Positions 44,563-53,210 of a stretch of 64,000 nt of DNA are shown here, in pieces. The position numbers and the translations under genes are program-made. Source of the DNA: Bacteroidota bacterium (GTDB lineage: Bacteria > Bacteroidota > Bacteroidia > Sphingobacteriales > Sphingobacteriaceae); the NCBI GenBank assembly GCA_013288685.1, contig JABDBM010000004.1, positions 42,502-106,501 on the forward strand, given 5' to 3'. Under the pieces are notes generated by a model, which had not been told where the DNA came from, searched no databases, and saw nothing but the letters and a program-made list of their open reading frames with translations. Position 1 is the first letter of the stretch, and each line of letters opens with the position of its first letter.

Positions 44563-45984
44563 TTATTTCTTTACCGTAAATCCCAGTTTTTTCAACCCAT
44601 CCTGAATCTCCGGACAACCCATAAACAGTTTCCATATCAACCCGCTGCGGTAGTTTTCAATCATTACTACAATAGGGCCCTGGTCAATGGCTAAGTGTGT
44701 TTTGGCGTACCAGTTATGGCTCTCGCTAAAGCCATCCGCAAAGCCGTATGGTCCCCATATTTTATCACCCAAATCATAATAAAAATGTTTTAATGCCTGC
44801 ATGGAATATTCCGGTGTGTAGGGAAATGATGATAAGGCAGCTGTCGGCTGTATTACACCCCGGTCATCCTCGGGGCAATGGGCAACGTAGCCTTTAAAGC
44901 TATCGCCGGCGGTAAGGCCCCAGCAGTTTTCGCCATAACCTTTGAATTTTTTAGGGTTAGCTATACAATAGGCCCGGTTAATGAGCGTATGATTTTTTGT
45001 TTGTTCAGCATAATCAATGCCGTTATCATCTTTCAATCCATTGGGGTTTATCCCCATATAGGTATATTGCTCAAAAAACAACGGACCACCGCCTTCGTAG
45101 TTTCCTAAAGGCAGTTTGTAACCATAATAGGTTTTGCCATTCTTCCAGCCGTTGCCTTTTACCCATGAGTTTTCGTACAACTCCTTTGATATGGGATGGT
45201 TAGGCGATGACGCCGCAACAATATAGGTAATTAGCGCTTCATCATAGCCAAATACCGGGAAGTTCATATCAAAATCGTTAGCAGGGCTCCAATGCCAGTA
45301 CAGGTGCTTGTCGTCGCCTTTGCTGTGCCAGTTCCAATCGGCCGAGCCCCACATATCAGCTACCCTGTTACGGAAATATTTTTCGAGCGGAGTATCCCCG
45401 TTAAAATACTGGCGGGCGGTGAGCAGGCCCATAAAAAGGTAAGATGTTTCTACGATATCGGCGCCGTCATCCAACCTGCCAAAGGGAATGGTTTTGCCGG
45501 TTACGCCGTTCATAAAATGCGGATAAATACCGTGATAGCAGTCAGCTTTTATTAAAAAATCAACAATTTTAACTAATCGTTTTAAGGCTGTGTCGCGGCC
45601 TATCCATCCTCTGTTAACGGCAACAACGGTAGACATAATGCCAAATCCGCTGCCGCCAATGGCGCAGGCCTCCGGGCCAAAAGTGCCCTTGCTAAAGTTA
45701 GGCTGATCATCGGCTTCGTTAATATAATCCCAGTAATAATTTGCCTTTACCGTATTATCCCGCTCGCGGGCTAAACCACTTACCGGATGACCAAAATCCC
45801 AGAAATAACGAAAAGTTTGCCGTTGTACAATATCCAGCAAAACGGAATCCGGGATATTTTTGATGATGCCAACAGGAACTATGGTACTCTTAGCAGCAAT
45901 ATGCGCCTTTTTTACCGGCAACTGGGCAAATAAATTAAAGGCGACCAGCAAAGAAGCCGCCAAAACAGACAAATAACGAAACAT
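44563..45984 (-). CDS. Glucoamylase-family (GH144-like) secreted protein
   Basis: The track starts at 46056; the ATG at 45984 (MFRYLSVLAASLLVAFNLFAQ) gives a clean signal peptide, so I use it (473 aa). The mature part fits the glycoamylase-like (alpha/alpha)6 family seen in beta-1,2-glucan hydrolases: RQTFRYFWDFGHPVSGLARER, GSGFGIMSTVVAVNRGWI, WSPANDFDMNFPVFGYDE, and GPYGFADGFSESHNWYAKTHLAIDQGPIVVMIENYRSGL. It probably cleaves a periplasmic glucan; linkage specificity is not readable. A terminator at 46018-46046 separates it from the M1 peptidase upstream. Confidence 0.85.
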   Translation of the reverse strand: MFRYLSVLAASLLVAFNLFAQLPVKKAHIAAKSTIVPVGIIKNIPDSVLLDIVQRQTFRYFWDFGHPVSGLARERDNTVKANYYWDYINEADDQPNFSKGTFGPEACAIGGSGFGIMSTVVAVNRGWIGRDTALKRLVKIVDFLIKADCYHGIYPHFMNGVTGKTIPFGRLDDGADIVETSYLFMGLLTARQYFNGDTPLEKYFRNRVADMWGSADWNWHSKGDDKHLYWHWSPANDFDMNFPVFGYDEALITYIVAASSPNHPISKELYENSWVKGNGWKNGKTYYGYKLPLGNYEGGGPLFFEQYTYMGINPNGLKDDNGIDYAEQTKNHTLINRAYCIANPKKFKGYGENCWGLTAGDSFKGYVAHCPEDDRGVIQPTAALSSFPYTPEYSMQALKHFYYDLGDKIWGPYGFADGFSESHNWYAKTHLAIDQGPIVVMIENYRSGLIWKLFMGCPEIQDGLKKLGFTVKK

Positions 45985-46017
45985 AAGGTACAATAATTGG
46001 GTTGCACAATTATAAGC

Positions 46018-46046
46018 AAAAAGGCCCGCTTCTTTCAAAGCAGGCC
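46018..46046 (-). terminator. Intrinsic terminator after the M1 peptidase gene
   Basis: On the minus strand, a 9-bp stem GGCCTGCTT/AAGCGGGCC (one wobble pair), loop TGAAAG, then five T. It lies about 105 bp after the M1 stop, beyond the repeats at 46074-46148. Confidence 0.75.
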
Positions 46047-46073
46047 CCTTTATCATTGTTATTTTTTTGATTC

Positions 46074-46105
46074 CGCCCCCGATAGCATCGGGACGAAATT
46101 CCGAC
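46074..46105. repeat. CCCGATA/TATCGGG repeat, second copy
   Basis: The core CCCCGATAGCATCGGG, with TTCCG before and CCGAC after, matches the element at 18610-18650 in opposite orientation. Confidence 0.6.
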
Positions 46106-46111
46106 TTCCGA

Positions 46112-46148
46112 AATAAAAAGCTTTCGCCTTTTACCTTTCGGCTTTCAC
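46112..46148. repeat. 7-bp-period array (CTTTCGC type)
   Basis: Units in phase are CTTTCGC, CTTTTAC, CTTTCGG, CTTTCAC, ending next to the M1 stop codon at 46150. The unit again differs from all other arrays but keeps the 7-bp period. Confidence 0.7.
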
Positions 46149-46149
46149 T

Positions 46150-48117
46150 TTATTTCCCGTTCCACACATTATTTTTCCTGTCAACATCAGGTAACTGATG
46201 ATCAGGATCGAGTTCGATGGATTGAATAGCCGAAGTGGATGGATATTTAAACGTCCAAACCCCATTACGTTGCCAAATGTTAACCGGCAGGTGGATGGTT
46301 TCTACCGTTCCGTTTGCCTGCGTAATTTTTGCATCAACCGGCATCGCCATTTTTTCTTTATTAACAAAAGTGATTAAGGCGCCGTTCGCAGCGTCATCCT
46401 TTACATATTTAACGCCTTGTACAGCCTGATCCAATTTCCAGGTGGTGAAGAACCAGGGTTGGAAAAACCAGTTCAAATCCTCGCCCGAAGCATCGTTCAT
46501 GGCGCGGAAAAAGTCGTAAGGCAGTGGGTGTTTAAATGCCCAGTGTTTAATATACTCGTGGAAAGCATAATCAAACCTGTCCGGACCAAGTACTACGTTG
46601 CGCAGCATATCTAAACCCAAAGCGGTTTTGTTATAATACTGACCATAATCGTTAATAGCCTCAGGAGCTACCATTAACGGGTCCTTTGCCCTGCGCATCA
46701 AGCCGGCAATACCGTTTGCCGCACGGCCTTTAGCATTAAAATATTCGCCGTTGTTAAATTTTTCGGTCGAGTATTCGTTGATAAAAGTGTTGAAACCTTC
46801 GTCCATCCACATGTATTTACGCTCGTTCGAGCCGACGATCATCGGGAACCAGTTGTGCCCAATTTCGTGGGTAACATCGCCAAAAAGGTTGCCATTTTTT
46901 AAGTTGCTCAAGCAAAAAATAGCGCCGGGATATTCCATACCCAATGCCACACCTGATACGTTTACAGCAGAGTTCCATGGATATTCGTAATATTTTTCTG
47001 AATAAATTTCCATACTGCGTTTCAGGTACTCGGTTGAGCGGCCCCATGATTCGTTGCCCGAACTTTCAACCGGATAAGCACTCATCGCAATACCCTTACG
47101 GCCGGATGGGAAGTTAACCTTAGCAGCATCCCAGATAAACGAAGTTGAAGCACCCCAGGCAATATCGCGGGTATTCTCCATTTTAAAATGCCAGGTTAAC
47201 GTGCCTTTAAAAGGATGTGTTGCAGCTTGCCCTACTTCATCAGGATTAATGATCATTACGGTTTTGTCGCTTTTGCGTGCTTCGGCCAACCGGCTTTGCT
47301 GGGTTGCAGAAAGCACCTGTGCGCCGTTTTGCAAATCGCCCGAGCCAACAACTGTCATGTTTGCGGGTGCGGTTATATAGTAATCAAAATCGCCGTATTC
47401 GCAATAAAACTCGCCTAAGCCCATGTAGGGTAAAGTGTTCCAGCCTTCCACGTCGTCATAAACGCACATGCGGGGATACCATTCGGCAATTTCATAAACA
47501 TAGCCATCTTTAAACTTTTTGCGGCCCATCCTGTCGGCGCCATAAAAAGGGATCGAAAAGCTGTAGTTTACTTTTACCTGTATTTTATCGCCTTTACCAC
47601 TCATTGGCGTATTTAAACGCAACTGCATACGGGCATCGGTAATAACAGGATCGGTTTTATAGGTTTGACCTTTGTAGGTTACCGAAACCGATTCGATATG
47701 GTAACCGCCGCGGCTAAAACCTTTAACGTCAAAGCGGTCGCCCCCTATTGGTACGGTAGCTGCTCCGCGCGAATCGGGTTTAAACAGGTTCTGATCTAAT
47801 TGCAGCCATAAATAATCCAAATTATCCGGACTGTTATTGGTATAAGATATAGTTACTTCGCCGGTAATGGTTGTATCTTTTGCATCTTCGTTAAGGCTCG
47901 CTTTAATTAAATAATCAGCGCGGTTTTGCCAGTAATGTTCACCGGGGGTTCCGTTTGCCGAGCGTGTGCCGGCACCGGTAACCGGCCAGGTAATAGGTCC
48001 GAAAACATCAAGGTGGTTATATTGAATAGAATCGGGCGTAGTTTGCGCCGATGCTGTTACAGTGGCAAGGCATAACCCCACGCCGCATAGTAAATAGTTT
48101 AATTTTTTACTGAACAT
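46150..48117 (-). CDS. M1-family zinc metallopeptidase, secreted
   Basis: 655 aa. Signal peptide ([16 protein letters not shown]), an N-terminal beta-saddle domain ([24 protein letters not shown]) and the thermolysin-like catalytic domain with HEIGHNWFP followed after 18 residues by the third zinc ligand Glu in MDEGFNTF. The exopeptidase GxMEN motif appears as GMEYPG, a variant common in bacterial M1 relatives. A periplasmic or surface aminopeptidase role is likely. The gene stands alone with an upstream region of almost 600 bp and its own terminator. Confidence 0.9.
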   Translation of the reverse strand: MFSKKLNYLLCGVGLCLATVTASAQTTPDSIQYNHLDVFGPITWPVTGAGTRSANGTPGEHYWQNRADYLIKASLNEDAKDTTITGEVTISYTNNSPDNLDYLWLQLDQNLFKPDSRGAATVPIGGDRFDVKGFSRGGYHIESVSVTYKGQTYKTDPVITDARMQLRLNTPMSGKGDKIQVKVNYSFSIPFYGADRMGRKKFKDGYVYEIAEWYPRMCVYDDVEGWNTLPYMGLGEFYCEYGDFDYYITAPANMTVVGSGDLQNGAQVLSATQQSRLAEARKSDKTVMIINPDEVGQAATHPFKGTLTWHFKMENTRDIAWGASTSFIWDAAKVNFPSGRKGIAMSAYPVESSGNESWGRSTEYLKRSMEIYSEKYYEYPWNSAVNVSGVALGMEYPGAIFCLSNLKNGNLFGDVTHEIGHNWFPMIVGSNERKYMWMDEGFNTFINEYSTEKFNNGEYFNAKGRAANGIAGLMRRAKDPLMVAPEAINDYGQYYNKTALGLDMLRNVVLGPDRFDYAFHEYIKHWAFKHPLPYDFFRAMNDASGEDLNWFFQPWFFTTWKLDQAVQGVKYVKDDAANGALITFVNKEKMAMPVDAKITQANGTVETIHLPVNIWQRNGVWTFKYPSTSAIQSIELDPDHQLPDVDRKNNVWNGK

Positions 48118-48265
48118 TTTTTAGTTTTAATATTAAAGAGGGCGAATCTATTGAAAAAATTATGAATTTGATAATTTGTATGATTGATGATACAATGCGG
48201 ATAACTACCGTCAAGTCCTATTTGTAATAACACCCAAATTTCGCATATTTATATTTATGTCCCAG

Positions 48266-48290
48266 TCACCCTTAGAGGGTGATTTTTTTT
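48266..48290 (+). terminator. Orphan intrinsic terminator on the plus strand
   Basis: Stem TCACCCT/AGGGTGA with loop TAG, followed by eight T. No plus-strand gene precedes it within the intergenic region, so it would end an untranslated transcript or one starting near 48120. Confidence 0.6.
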
Positions 48291-48572
48291 AATATCTACT
48301 GCCATCGCTAATGCGAGTTCTTGCGGTGAAACCAGGTTACTCACCCGCGTAGCGTTCCATTTTTAAATTTCCGGAACACCTTATGCATTATGGAACATGC
48401 TGGTTATCAGGGCATTTATTTTACAAATCGCTAAATTTCCGTAAACATCTGATTATCAATATCTATTTGAACTACATTTCAACACCACCGATGTAATTAT
48501 CTAAAAATCAAGAGTTCCAGGTTTTATCGTCCTGAAAATTTGGTAAGATTGATAATTTTGTGCGTTTTTCTG

Positions 48573-48612
48573 GTATTGTCGGGGTTGTCACCAACGATCC
48601 GGAATGAGAGTC
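48573..48612. repeat. Short repeat flanking the YoeB-type module (left copy)
   Basis: The TATTGTCGGGGTTGTCACCAAC core recurs, with changes, at 49187-49235 on the far side of the toxin pair. Confidence 0.45.
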
Positions 48613-48710
48613 GGGCCCCCATTTAGATGTTGAGTGAACGGAAAACATTACGCGCGTAAATATTAATTGCTTGACAAATAATGTAAAAGGTAATTTACTA
48701 TTTTTGTAAT

Positions 48711-48914
48711 ATGGAAACAGTGATAATGCACCCCAAAACACAGGATCAATTAGATGCGTTAAAAGCCATAGCTAAAGCATTAAAAGTTTCTTTTGAAACC
48801 GATAAAGGTTCCACTTATGATCCTGTATTTGTAGCAAAAATATTAGCTGGTGAGAAGGCAAAAAATGAAGGCAAAGAGCCGTTGATTGTTGACGTTGACA
48901 ATTTATGGAAATAG
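48711..48914 (+). CDS. Antitoxin of a Txe/YoeB-type module (DUF2683-like)
   Basis: 67 aa. METVIMHPKTQDQLDALKAIAKALKVSFE is the usual N-terminal helix of small Bacteroidetes antitoxins, and the C-terminal tail (YDPVFVAKILAGEKAKNEGKEP) is the part expected to bind and block the toxin. Its last 10 bp overlap the toxin start. Probably autoregulates its own promoter, as is general for such modules, although no operator is apparent. Confidence 0.8.
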   Translation: METVIMHPKTQDQLDALKAIAKALKVSFETDKGSTYDPVFVAKILAGEKAKNEGKEPLIVDVDNLWK

Positions 48915-49162
48915 CCTTACACGAAGATGCCAAATTAGACTTCGAATATTGGTCTAAATCGGGGAATAAAGCAATCCAAAAGAAAATTCAACAACTATTT
49001 GTAGATATGAAAGCCCATCCTTTTGAAGGCCTAGGTAAACCAGAACGGCTTAAATACGCACTTTCCGGTAAATGGTCGAGGCGCATTAATGACGAGCATC
49101 GGATTGTTTATGATGTTGAAGGTGACTTTATAAACGTCTATTCTTTAAGGGGGCATTATTAG
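48905..49162 (+). CDS. Txe/YoeB-family mRNA interferase toxin
   Basis: 85 aa. The YoeB pattern is complete: DAKLDFEYWSKSGNKAIQKKIQQLF, HPFEGLGKPERLKYALSGKWSRRINDEHRIVY and the end INVYSLRGHY, with the catalytic-region Glu46/Arg65/His83-type residues in place. These toxins cleave mRNA in the ribosomal A site. Overlap with the antitoxin gene is 10 bp. The module sits in an otherwise sparse accessory patch between two copies of a short repeat, suggesting it entered as a unit. Confidence 0.88.
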   Translation: MEIALHEDAKLDFEYWSKSGNKAIQKKIQQLFVDMKAHPFEGLGKPERLKYALSGKWSRRINDEHRIVYDVEGDFINVYSLRGHY

Positions 49163-49186
49163 CCAATGTTTACTTTGCGTATGTCA

Positions 49187-49235
49187 ATATTGTTGTCTGT
49201 GTTAAGGTTGTCGCCAACAGTCTATTATAGAAGTC
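49187..49235. repeat. Short repeat flanking the YoeB-type module (right copy)
   Basis: TATTGTTGTCTGTGTTAAGG then TTGTCGCCAACAGTC is a diverged partner of the element at 48573. Confidence 0.4.
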
Positions 49236-49329
49236 AAAAAAAAATTCGGCGGTTGCGATGAAATCGAAACATGTATTTTGTGACAATTGCGGAGTAGGAC
49301 GCTGATGTTAAACCATATTTTATATTGAA

Positions 49330-49740
49330 ATGACGACAACGAGAAAAATATTAATCGGCGCTGTTGGCGTGATTTGTTTTTTTGTTATTACCAATCCATC
49401 TATAAGGTCTTTTAAAGAGCATCAAGGTAAATCAAGCCTTGCCGGGCTTGTCAGAAAATACGACTTCTTTATATTCAGCATATATTATGATCGAGCAAAT
49501 TATTTGGGTATTGCCGGAAACTTTTTTCAAATTAAAGAAAGTGACATAATCGTAAAGACTGACTATTCAAAAACTCATTTGGTGAAAGTGGATTCCCCAG
49601 CTACTCTTGACAGGAATAATAATATGAGTAATGGCATTGATCTTTTCTCTAAAGACTCAACAACTCATTATGTACCTAATGCTAAAATTGATAGTGAACT
49701 TGATGCTTATATAAAAAAACACCCAATCAAAAAGAAATAA
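49330..49740 (+). CDS. Small membrane-anchored protein, DUF4359-like
   Basis: 136 aa. One N-terminal helix (ILIGAVGVICFFVITNPS); the helix ending in TNPS and the later segment FIFSIYYDRANYLGIAGNFF resemble the DUF4359 family, which is uncharacterised. The rest is polar and probably periplasmic, ending in a Lys-rich tail. A 67-aa gene follows after 2 bp. Both lie in a low-GC accessory patch. Confidence 0.5.
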   Translation: MTTTRKILIGAVGVICFFVITNPSIRSFKEHQGKSSLAGLVRKYDFFIFSIYYDRANYLGIAGNFFQIKESDIIVKTDYSKTHLVKVDSPATLDRNNNMSNGIDLFSKDSTTHYVPNAKIDSELDAYIKKHPIKKK

Positions 49741-49742
49741 CG

Positions 49743-49946
49743 ATGGATGAGCTCGAAGAAAAAATCATATCGCTGCTTAAAGCAAAAAAAGAAAGTGGCG
49801 AAGAGAAAAATCTCACAGAAAATGATTTAAGAGGAATACAGTACGGATGGACCGACAAGGATTCTCCTTTTATTTCAGAAACTATCGCGAGGAAAATATC
49901 ACCCCAAACTCTTAAAGAGGTTTACCATCTGTTCCCGAAAGTATAA
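49743..49946 (+). CDS. Small hypothetical protein
   Basis: 67 aa, start 2 bp after the preceding stop. Begins with a charged helix (LEEKIISLLKAKKESGEEK) and has a mixed second half (DLRGIQYGWTDKDSPF). I recognise no family. Coupling to the membrane protein upstream suggests they work together. Confidence 0.5.
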   Translation: MDELEEKIISLLKAKKESGEEKNLTENDLRGIQYGWTDKDSPFISETIARKISPQTLKEVYHLFPKV

Positions 49947-50283
49947 TAAACCCCTATTTTCATCTTGAATAAATTAAAATACATATCGTCGCTAATAACC
50001 TGTCAGAACCCCTATAACAATGTGTTTTTTCACTTACCGACACAGGGTTCCAAAGCTATCGGCAATGAAGACAAGTGGAATCCACTAATAAAACCTAGCG
50101 GTACGAGTAATCATCTAAGCATTCTCGGTGGACCTTGGTATCCACTGCCATCCTCTAACGCAGCCGTTTCATGCAAAAATTCCCAACGATTCGTTTATTT
50201 ATTTTGTAAAACTTTCCCAAAATCTCATTAGGCTACCTTAAAATGCCTCATTTATCGCCACTTTTGCCTTACAAACACTTACT
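49947..50283. other. 337-bp intergenic stretch before the DUF255 gene
   Basis: An 88-aa ORF crosses it but its composition is not protein-like. I see no repeat, hairpin or clear promoter. The promoter of the 50284 gene probably lies in the last 80 bp. Confidence 0.45.
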
Positions 50284-52362
50284 ATGAATCATCTCGCTAA
50301 TTCCACCTCGCCATACTTGCTGCAACACGCCAATAACCCCGTTGACTGGTATCCATGGGGACCCGAAGGTTTGCAAAGAGCCAAAGACGAAAATAAACTG
50401 ATATTGGTTAGCATCGGCTACTCGGCCTGCCACTGGTGCCATGTAATGGAGCACGAAAGCTTTGAGGACGAAAAAGTAGCTGCCGTAATGAACGAATATT
50501 TCATCTGCATCAAAGTTGACCGTGAAGAACGCCCGGATGTTGACCAGGTGTACATGAGCGCTATACAACTCATGAGCGGCCGCGGCGGCTGGCCCTTAAA
50601 CTGCATCTGCCTGCCCGATCAGCGACCCATTTATGGTGGCACTTATTTCCGTAAAAACGAGTGGACCAGCTTGCTTTTTAATCTTGCTGATTTTTACAAA
50701 CAAAAACCCGAAGAGGCTGAAGAATATGCTGCCCGCCTTACCGAAGGCATTCAACAATATGAATCGGTTCCCTTTGTTAAGGAGCAGCCCACGTATACCA
50801 AAAATGACCTGGAACGAATCATCACCGCCTGGAAAGGATATTTTGATAAAAACGAGGGAGGTATGGGCACTGCGCCCAAGTTCCCCATGCCCAATAACTG
50901 GCAATGTTTAATGCGCTATGCCCATTTGGCCAATGACGAAGTTGCAGCAAAAGCAGTAAAGCTAACTCTGCACAAAATGGCATTCGGGGGAATTTATGAT
51001 CATGTTGGCGGCGGCTTTGCGCGGTATTCGGTTGACGGGTTGTGGCATGTGCCGCACTTTGAAAAAATGCTGTATGATAATGCGCAGTTAATTAGCCTGT
51101 ATGCCGAAGCGTATACCTGGAATCCTGATCAGCTATATCAAAAAGTTGTGGATGAGATCATCAGTTTTACCTTGCGGGAACTAACATCGCCTGATTTTGG
51201 ATTTTACTCGGCGCTTGATGCCGACAGTGAAGGCAAGGAAGGCAAGTTTTATATTTTTGCTAAAACCGAAATCGAAGAAATATTAGGCGACGATGCGGAA
51301 GTGTTTTGCATCTATTATCGCATTACCGATGATGGTAACTGGGAGGAAGAACGGTCAAATGTGCTGTTTCGCCGCGAGAGTGATGACAATTTGGCAAAAA
51401 AGTTAGGTTTGCCTGTTGATGAACTATTAGAAAAAGTCGAAACATCCCGCCAAAAAGTATTTGAAGCCCGCAGTCACCGTGTTAGACCGGGGTTAGATAA
51501 TAAGATATTGGCATCGTGGAATGGTTTGATGCTAAAAGGGCTTTGCGATGCCTATCGCGCGTTTAATAAGCCGGAATATTTGGAAGTGGCGCTAAAGAAC
51601 GCCGGGTTTATTTTGGATAACCTGGTGACTTTAGGTGGCAGGTTGAATCGCATATACGCCTCACCTAAATCCTCTCCAAAGGAGAGGACTTTAAACAGCC
51701 CCCCTCTCCTTTGGAGAGGGGTTGGGGGTGAGGCGTTTACCAACCAGGTTGTGGCCTTCCTGGATGATTACGCCAACCTCATCGATGCTTTCATCGCCTT
51801 ATATGAAGTAACCTTTGATGAACAATGGCTTGCACAAGCCAAAAAGCTTAGCAACCAGGCCATCAAACACTATTACAACCAGGAAAACGGCATCTTCTTT
51901 TACACCGCCGAAGATGATGAACAATTAATTGCCAGAAAGTCAGAAATTATGGACGGGGTGATACCAGCTTCTAACTCGGTTATGGCCCGAAATCTTAAAA
52001 AACTGGGCTTATTATTCGATAATGAGCAGTACCTGGAAATATCGGCTCAATTATTGAGAAACATTTTTCCGCATCTGGCGCGATATGGTTCGTCCTATTC
52101 AAACTGGATCATGTTATTAACAGAAGAGGTTTTCGGTACGTACGAAATAGCTATAGCAGGAGAACAGGCTGAAGGCTTCCGCCGGCAAATGGAAAATAAT
52201 TACATCCCCAACAAAATAATGTTGGGCGGTAAAAAAGGAAGTTTACCTTTGCTGCAGGATAAATTTGGCGCTGAAACACAAATATTTATTTGTAAAGATA
52301 AAACTTGCGGGCTGCCTGCTAACACTATTGAAGATGCGTTAAAAGAACTGAACCGGGAGTAG
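50284..52362 (+). CDS. DUF255 thioredoxin-fold protein (YyaL/SSP411-like) with an in-frame repeat insertion
   Basis: 692 aa. The N-terminal thioredoxin-like domain has [14 protein letters not shown], with the redox CxxC as CHWC. A long (alpha/alpha)6 domain follows ([26 protein letters not shown], then [35 protein letters not shown]). At about residues 458-485 a foreign peptide ([20 protein letters not shown]...) interrupts the helical domain. It is encoded by the CCTCACC repeat at 51656-51736, exactly 27 codons, so the frame is kept. The family's biochemical role is unsettled. Fold tolerance of the insertion is inferred. Confidence 0.88.
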   Translation: MNHLANSTSPYLLQHANNPVDWYPWGPEGLQRAKDENKLILVSIGYSACHWCHVMEHESFEDEKVAAVMNEYFICIKVDREERPDVDQVYMSAIQLMSGRGGWPLNCICLPDQRPIYGGTYFRKNEWTSLLFNLADFYKQKPEEAEEYAARLTEGIQQYESVPFVKEQPTYTKNDLERIITAWKGYFDKNEGGMGTAPKFPMPNNWQCLMRYAHLANDEVAAKAVKLTLHKMAFGGIYDHVGGGFARYSVDGLWHVPHFEKMLYDNAQLISLYAEAYTWNPDQLYQKVVDEIISFTLRELTSPDFGFYSALDADSEGKEGKFYIFAKTEIEEILGDDAEVFCIYYRITDDGNWEEERSNVLFRRESDDNLAKKLGLPVDELLEKVETSRQKVFEARSHRVRPGLDNKILASWNGLMLKGLCDAYRAFNKPEYLEVALKNAGFILDNLVTLGGRLNRIYASPKSSPKERTLNSPPLLWRGVGGEAFTNQVVAFLDDYANLIDAFIALYEVTFDEQWLAQAKKLSNQAIKHYYNQENGIFFYTAEDDEQLIARKSEIMDGVIPASNSVMARNLKKLGLLFDNEQYLEISAQLLRNIFPHLARYGSSYSNWIMLLTEEVFGTYEIAIAGEQAEGFRRQMENNYIPNKIMLGGKKGSLPLLQDKFGAETQIFICKDKTCGLPANTIEDALKELNRE
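51656..51736. repeat. CCTCACC-type palindromic repeat inserted in frame in a CDS
   Basis: 81 bp with outer arms ACGCCTCACC and GGTGAGGCGT plus two inner CTCTCC/GGAGAG stems. Length is a multiple of three, so the host ORF continues. It shares both ends with the intergenic copy at 5281-5329. Confidence 0.85.
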
Positions 52363-52390
52363 AAAGCCTACTATGCTATCGAACGTCCGC

Positions 52391-52526
52391 TATGTCATTT
52401 CGAACGAAGTGAGAAAACTTTTGAGACATACAAATCGAACAATGCATAACAAACTATACGGAGCTTGCAATGGATGGCGCTTAAGCAAAGATTGTAAAGT
52501 TTTCTCACTGCGTTCGAAATGACATG
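52391..52526. repeat. TGTCATTTCGAACG repeat pair in inverted orientation
   Basis: Left arm ATGTCATTTCGAACGAAGTG and right arm ending TTCGAAATGACAT enclose about 75 bases. The ACTTT/AAAGT continuations also pair. A diverged copy is at 55881-55983 and a weak half at 59169-59200. Confidence 0.75.
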
Positions 52527-52534
52527 GCTTTTTA

Positions 52535-52567
52535 AATCACTGTAATCAAAAATAATCACTGTAATCC
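52535..52567. repeat. AATCACTGTAATC direct repeat before the slyD-like gene
   Basis: Two AATCACTGTAATC units separated by about 5 bases, followed by AAATAAAAATAAG and the start codon of the PPIase gene. The same arrangement lies before xylA at 55995-56029. Confidence 0.65.
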
Positions 52568-52594
52568 CCATAAATAAAAATAAGAACGATAATA

Positions 52595-53092
52595 ATGAAG
52601 ATTAATCCCCAACACGTAGTGTCACTAACTTACGATTTGTATGTTGACCAGGAAGGTGCCGAAGTTTTAGCCGAAAGTGCAACTGAAGAGCAGCCGCTTA
52701 CTTTTTTATATGGCGCAGGACAAATGCTGCCAAAATTCGAGGAAAATTTAAGCGCCCTTTCAACAGGTGATGCTTACGATTTCCATTTATCAGCCGAAGA
52801 CGCTTACGGCGAATACGACGAAGAAGCCGTAGCCAATCTACCTTTAGATATGTTTAAAGAATCGGGCACACCCGAAATCGGCAGCATATTACCTTTGCAG
52901 GATAATCATGGCAACCGTTTTCAGGGCCAGGTAGTATCAGTTGCCGAAGATTCGGTAATTGTTGATCTTAACCACCCTATGGCCGGCCAGGAGCTACATT
53001 TTAAAGGCAATATTATCAATGTTCGACCGGCTACGCCAGAGGAACTATCGCATGGACATGCACATGGTGCGGATGGACATCATGCGCACTAA
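52595..53092 (+). CDS. SlyD-like FKBP-type peptidyl-prolyl isomerase
   Basis: 165 aa. The N-terminal FKBP half and inserted IF loop fit SlyD: VVSLTYDLYVDQEGAEVL, FLYGAGQMLPKFEENLSAL, GDAYDFHLSAEDAYGEYDEEAV, and a second FKBP part VDLNHPMAGQELHFKGNI. The C-terminus is a short His-rich tail (HGHAHGADGHHAH), the nickel/zinc-binding feature of SlyD. It would catalyse proline isomerisation and may act as a metallochaperone; no nickel enzyme gene is close. The cytosolic location follows from the lack of a signal peptide. Confidence 0.9.
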   Translation: MKINPQHVVSLTYDLYVDQEGAEVLAESATEEQPLTFLYGAGQMLPKFEENLSALSTGDAYDFHLSAEDAYGEYDEEAVANLPLDMFKESGTPEIGSILPLQDNHGNRFQGQVVSVAEDSVIVDLNHPMAGQELHFKGNIINVRPATPEELSHGHAHGADGHHAH

Positions 53093-53103
53093 GTAAAAAA
53101 TTA

Positions 53104-53204
53104 GTAGAGGCGCGATGCATCGCGTCTCCCACATGCAGGTAACGACATAAATGCAAGTGCATTAATTGATACGTATGGTGGGAGACGCGAAGCATCGCGT
53201 GTTT
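53104..53204. repeat. Paired GCGATGCATCGCGTCTC palindromic repeat
   Basis: Left arm GAGGCGCGATGCATCGCGTC and right arm GGGAGACGCGAAGCATCGCG are in opposite orientation, about 50 bases apart, filling the convergent gap between the PPIase gene and the LacI gene. The arrangement resembles a REP doublet. Confidence 0.75.
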
Positions 53205-53210
53205 ACGAAA

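Larger units (their letters stand above)
48118..48710. other. 593-bp gene-free stretch
   Basis: Contains an orphan plus-strand terminator (48266-48290) and one copy of a TTGTCACCAACGATC-type repeat (about 48573-48610). The 77-aa reverse ORF here has no protein-like features. Between 48300 and 48570 I see nothing assignable. Confidence 0.55.

Noticed and set aside
48508-48741. 77-aa minus-strand ORF before the YoeB module
   Set aside because: It covers the toxin promoter region, lacks protein-like composition or a recognisable motif, and overlaps the antitoxin start on the other strand.
49965-50231. 88-aa plus-strand ORF before the DUF255 gene
   Set aside because: Low-complexity, Pro/Ser/Asn-rich translation with no family resemblance. 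I treat the region as non-coding.
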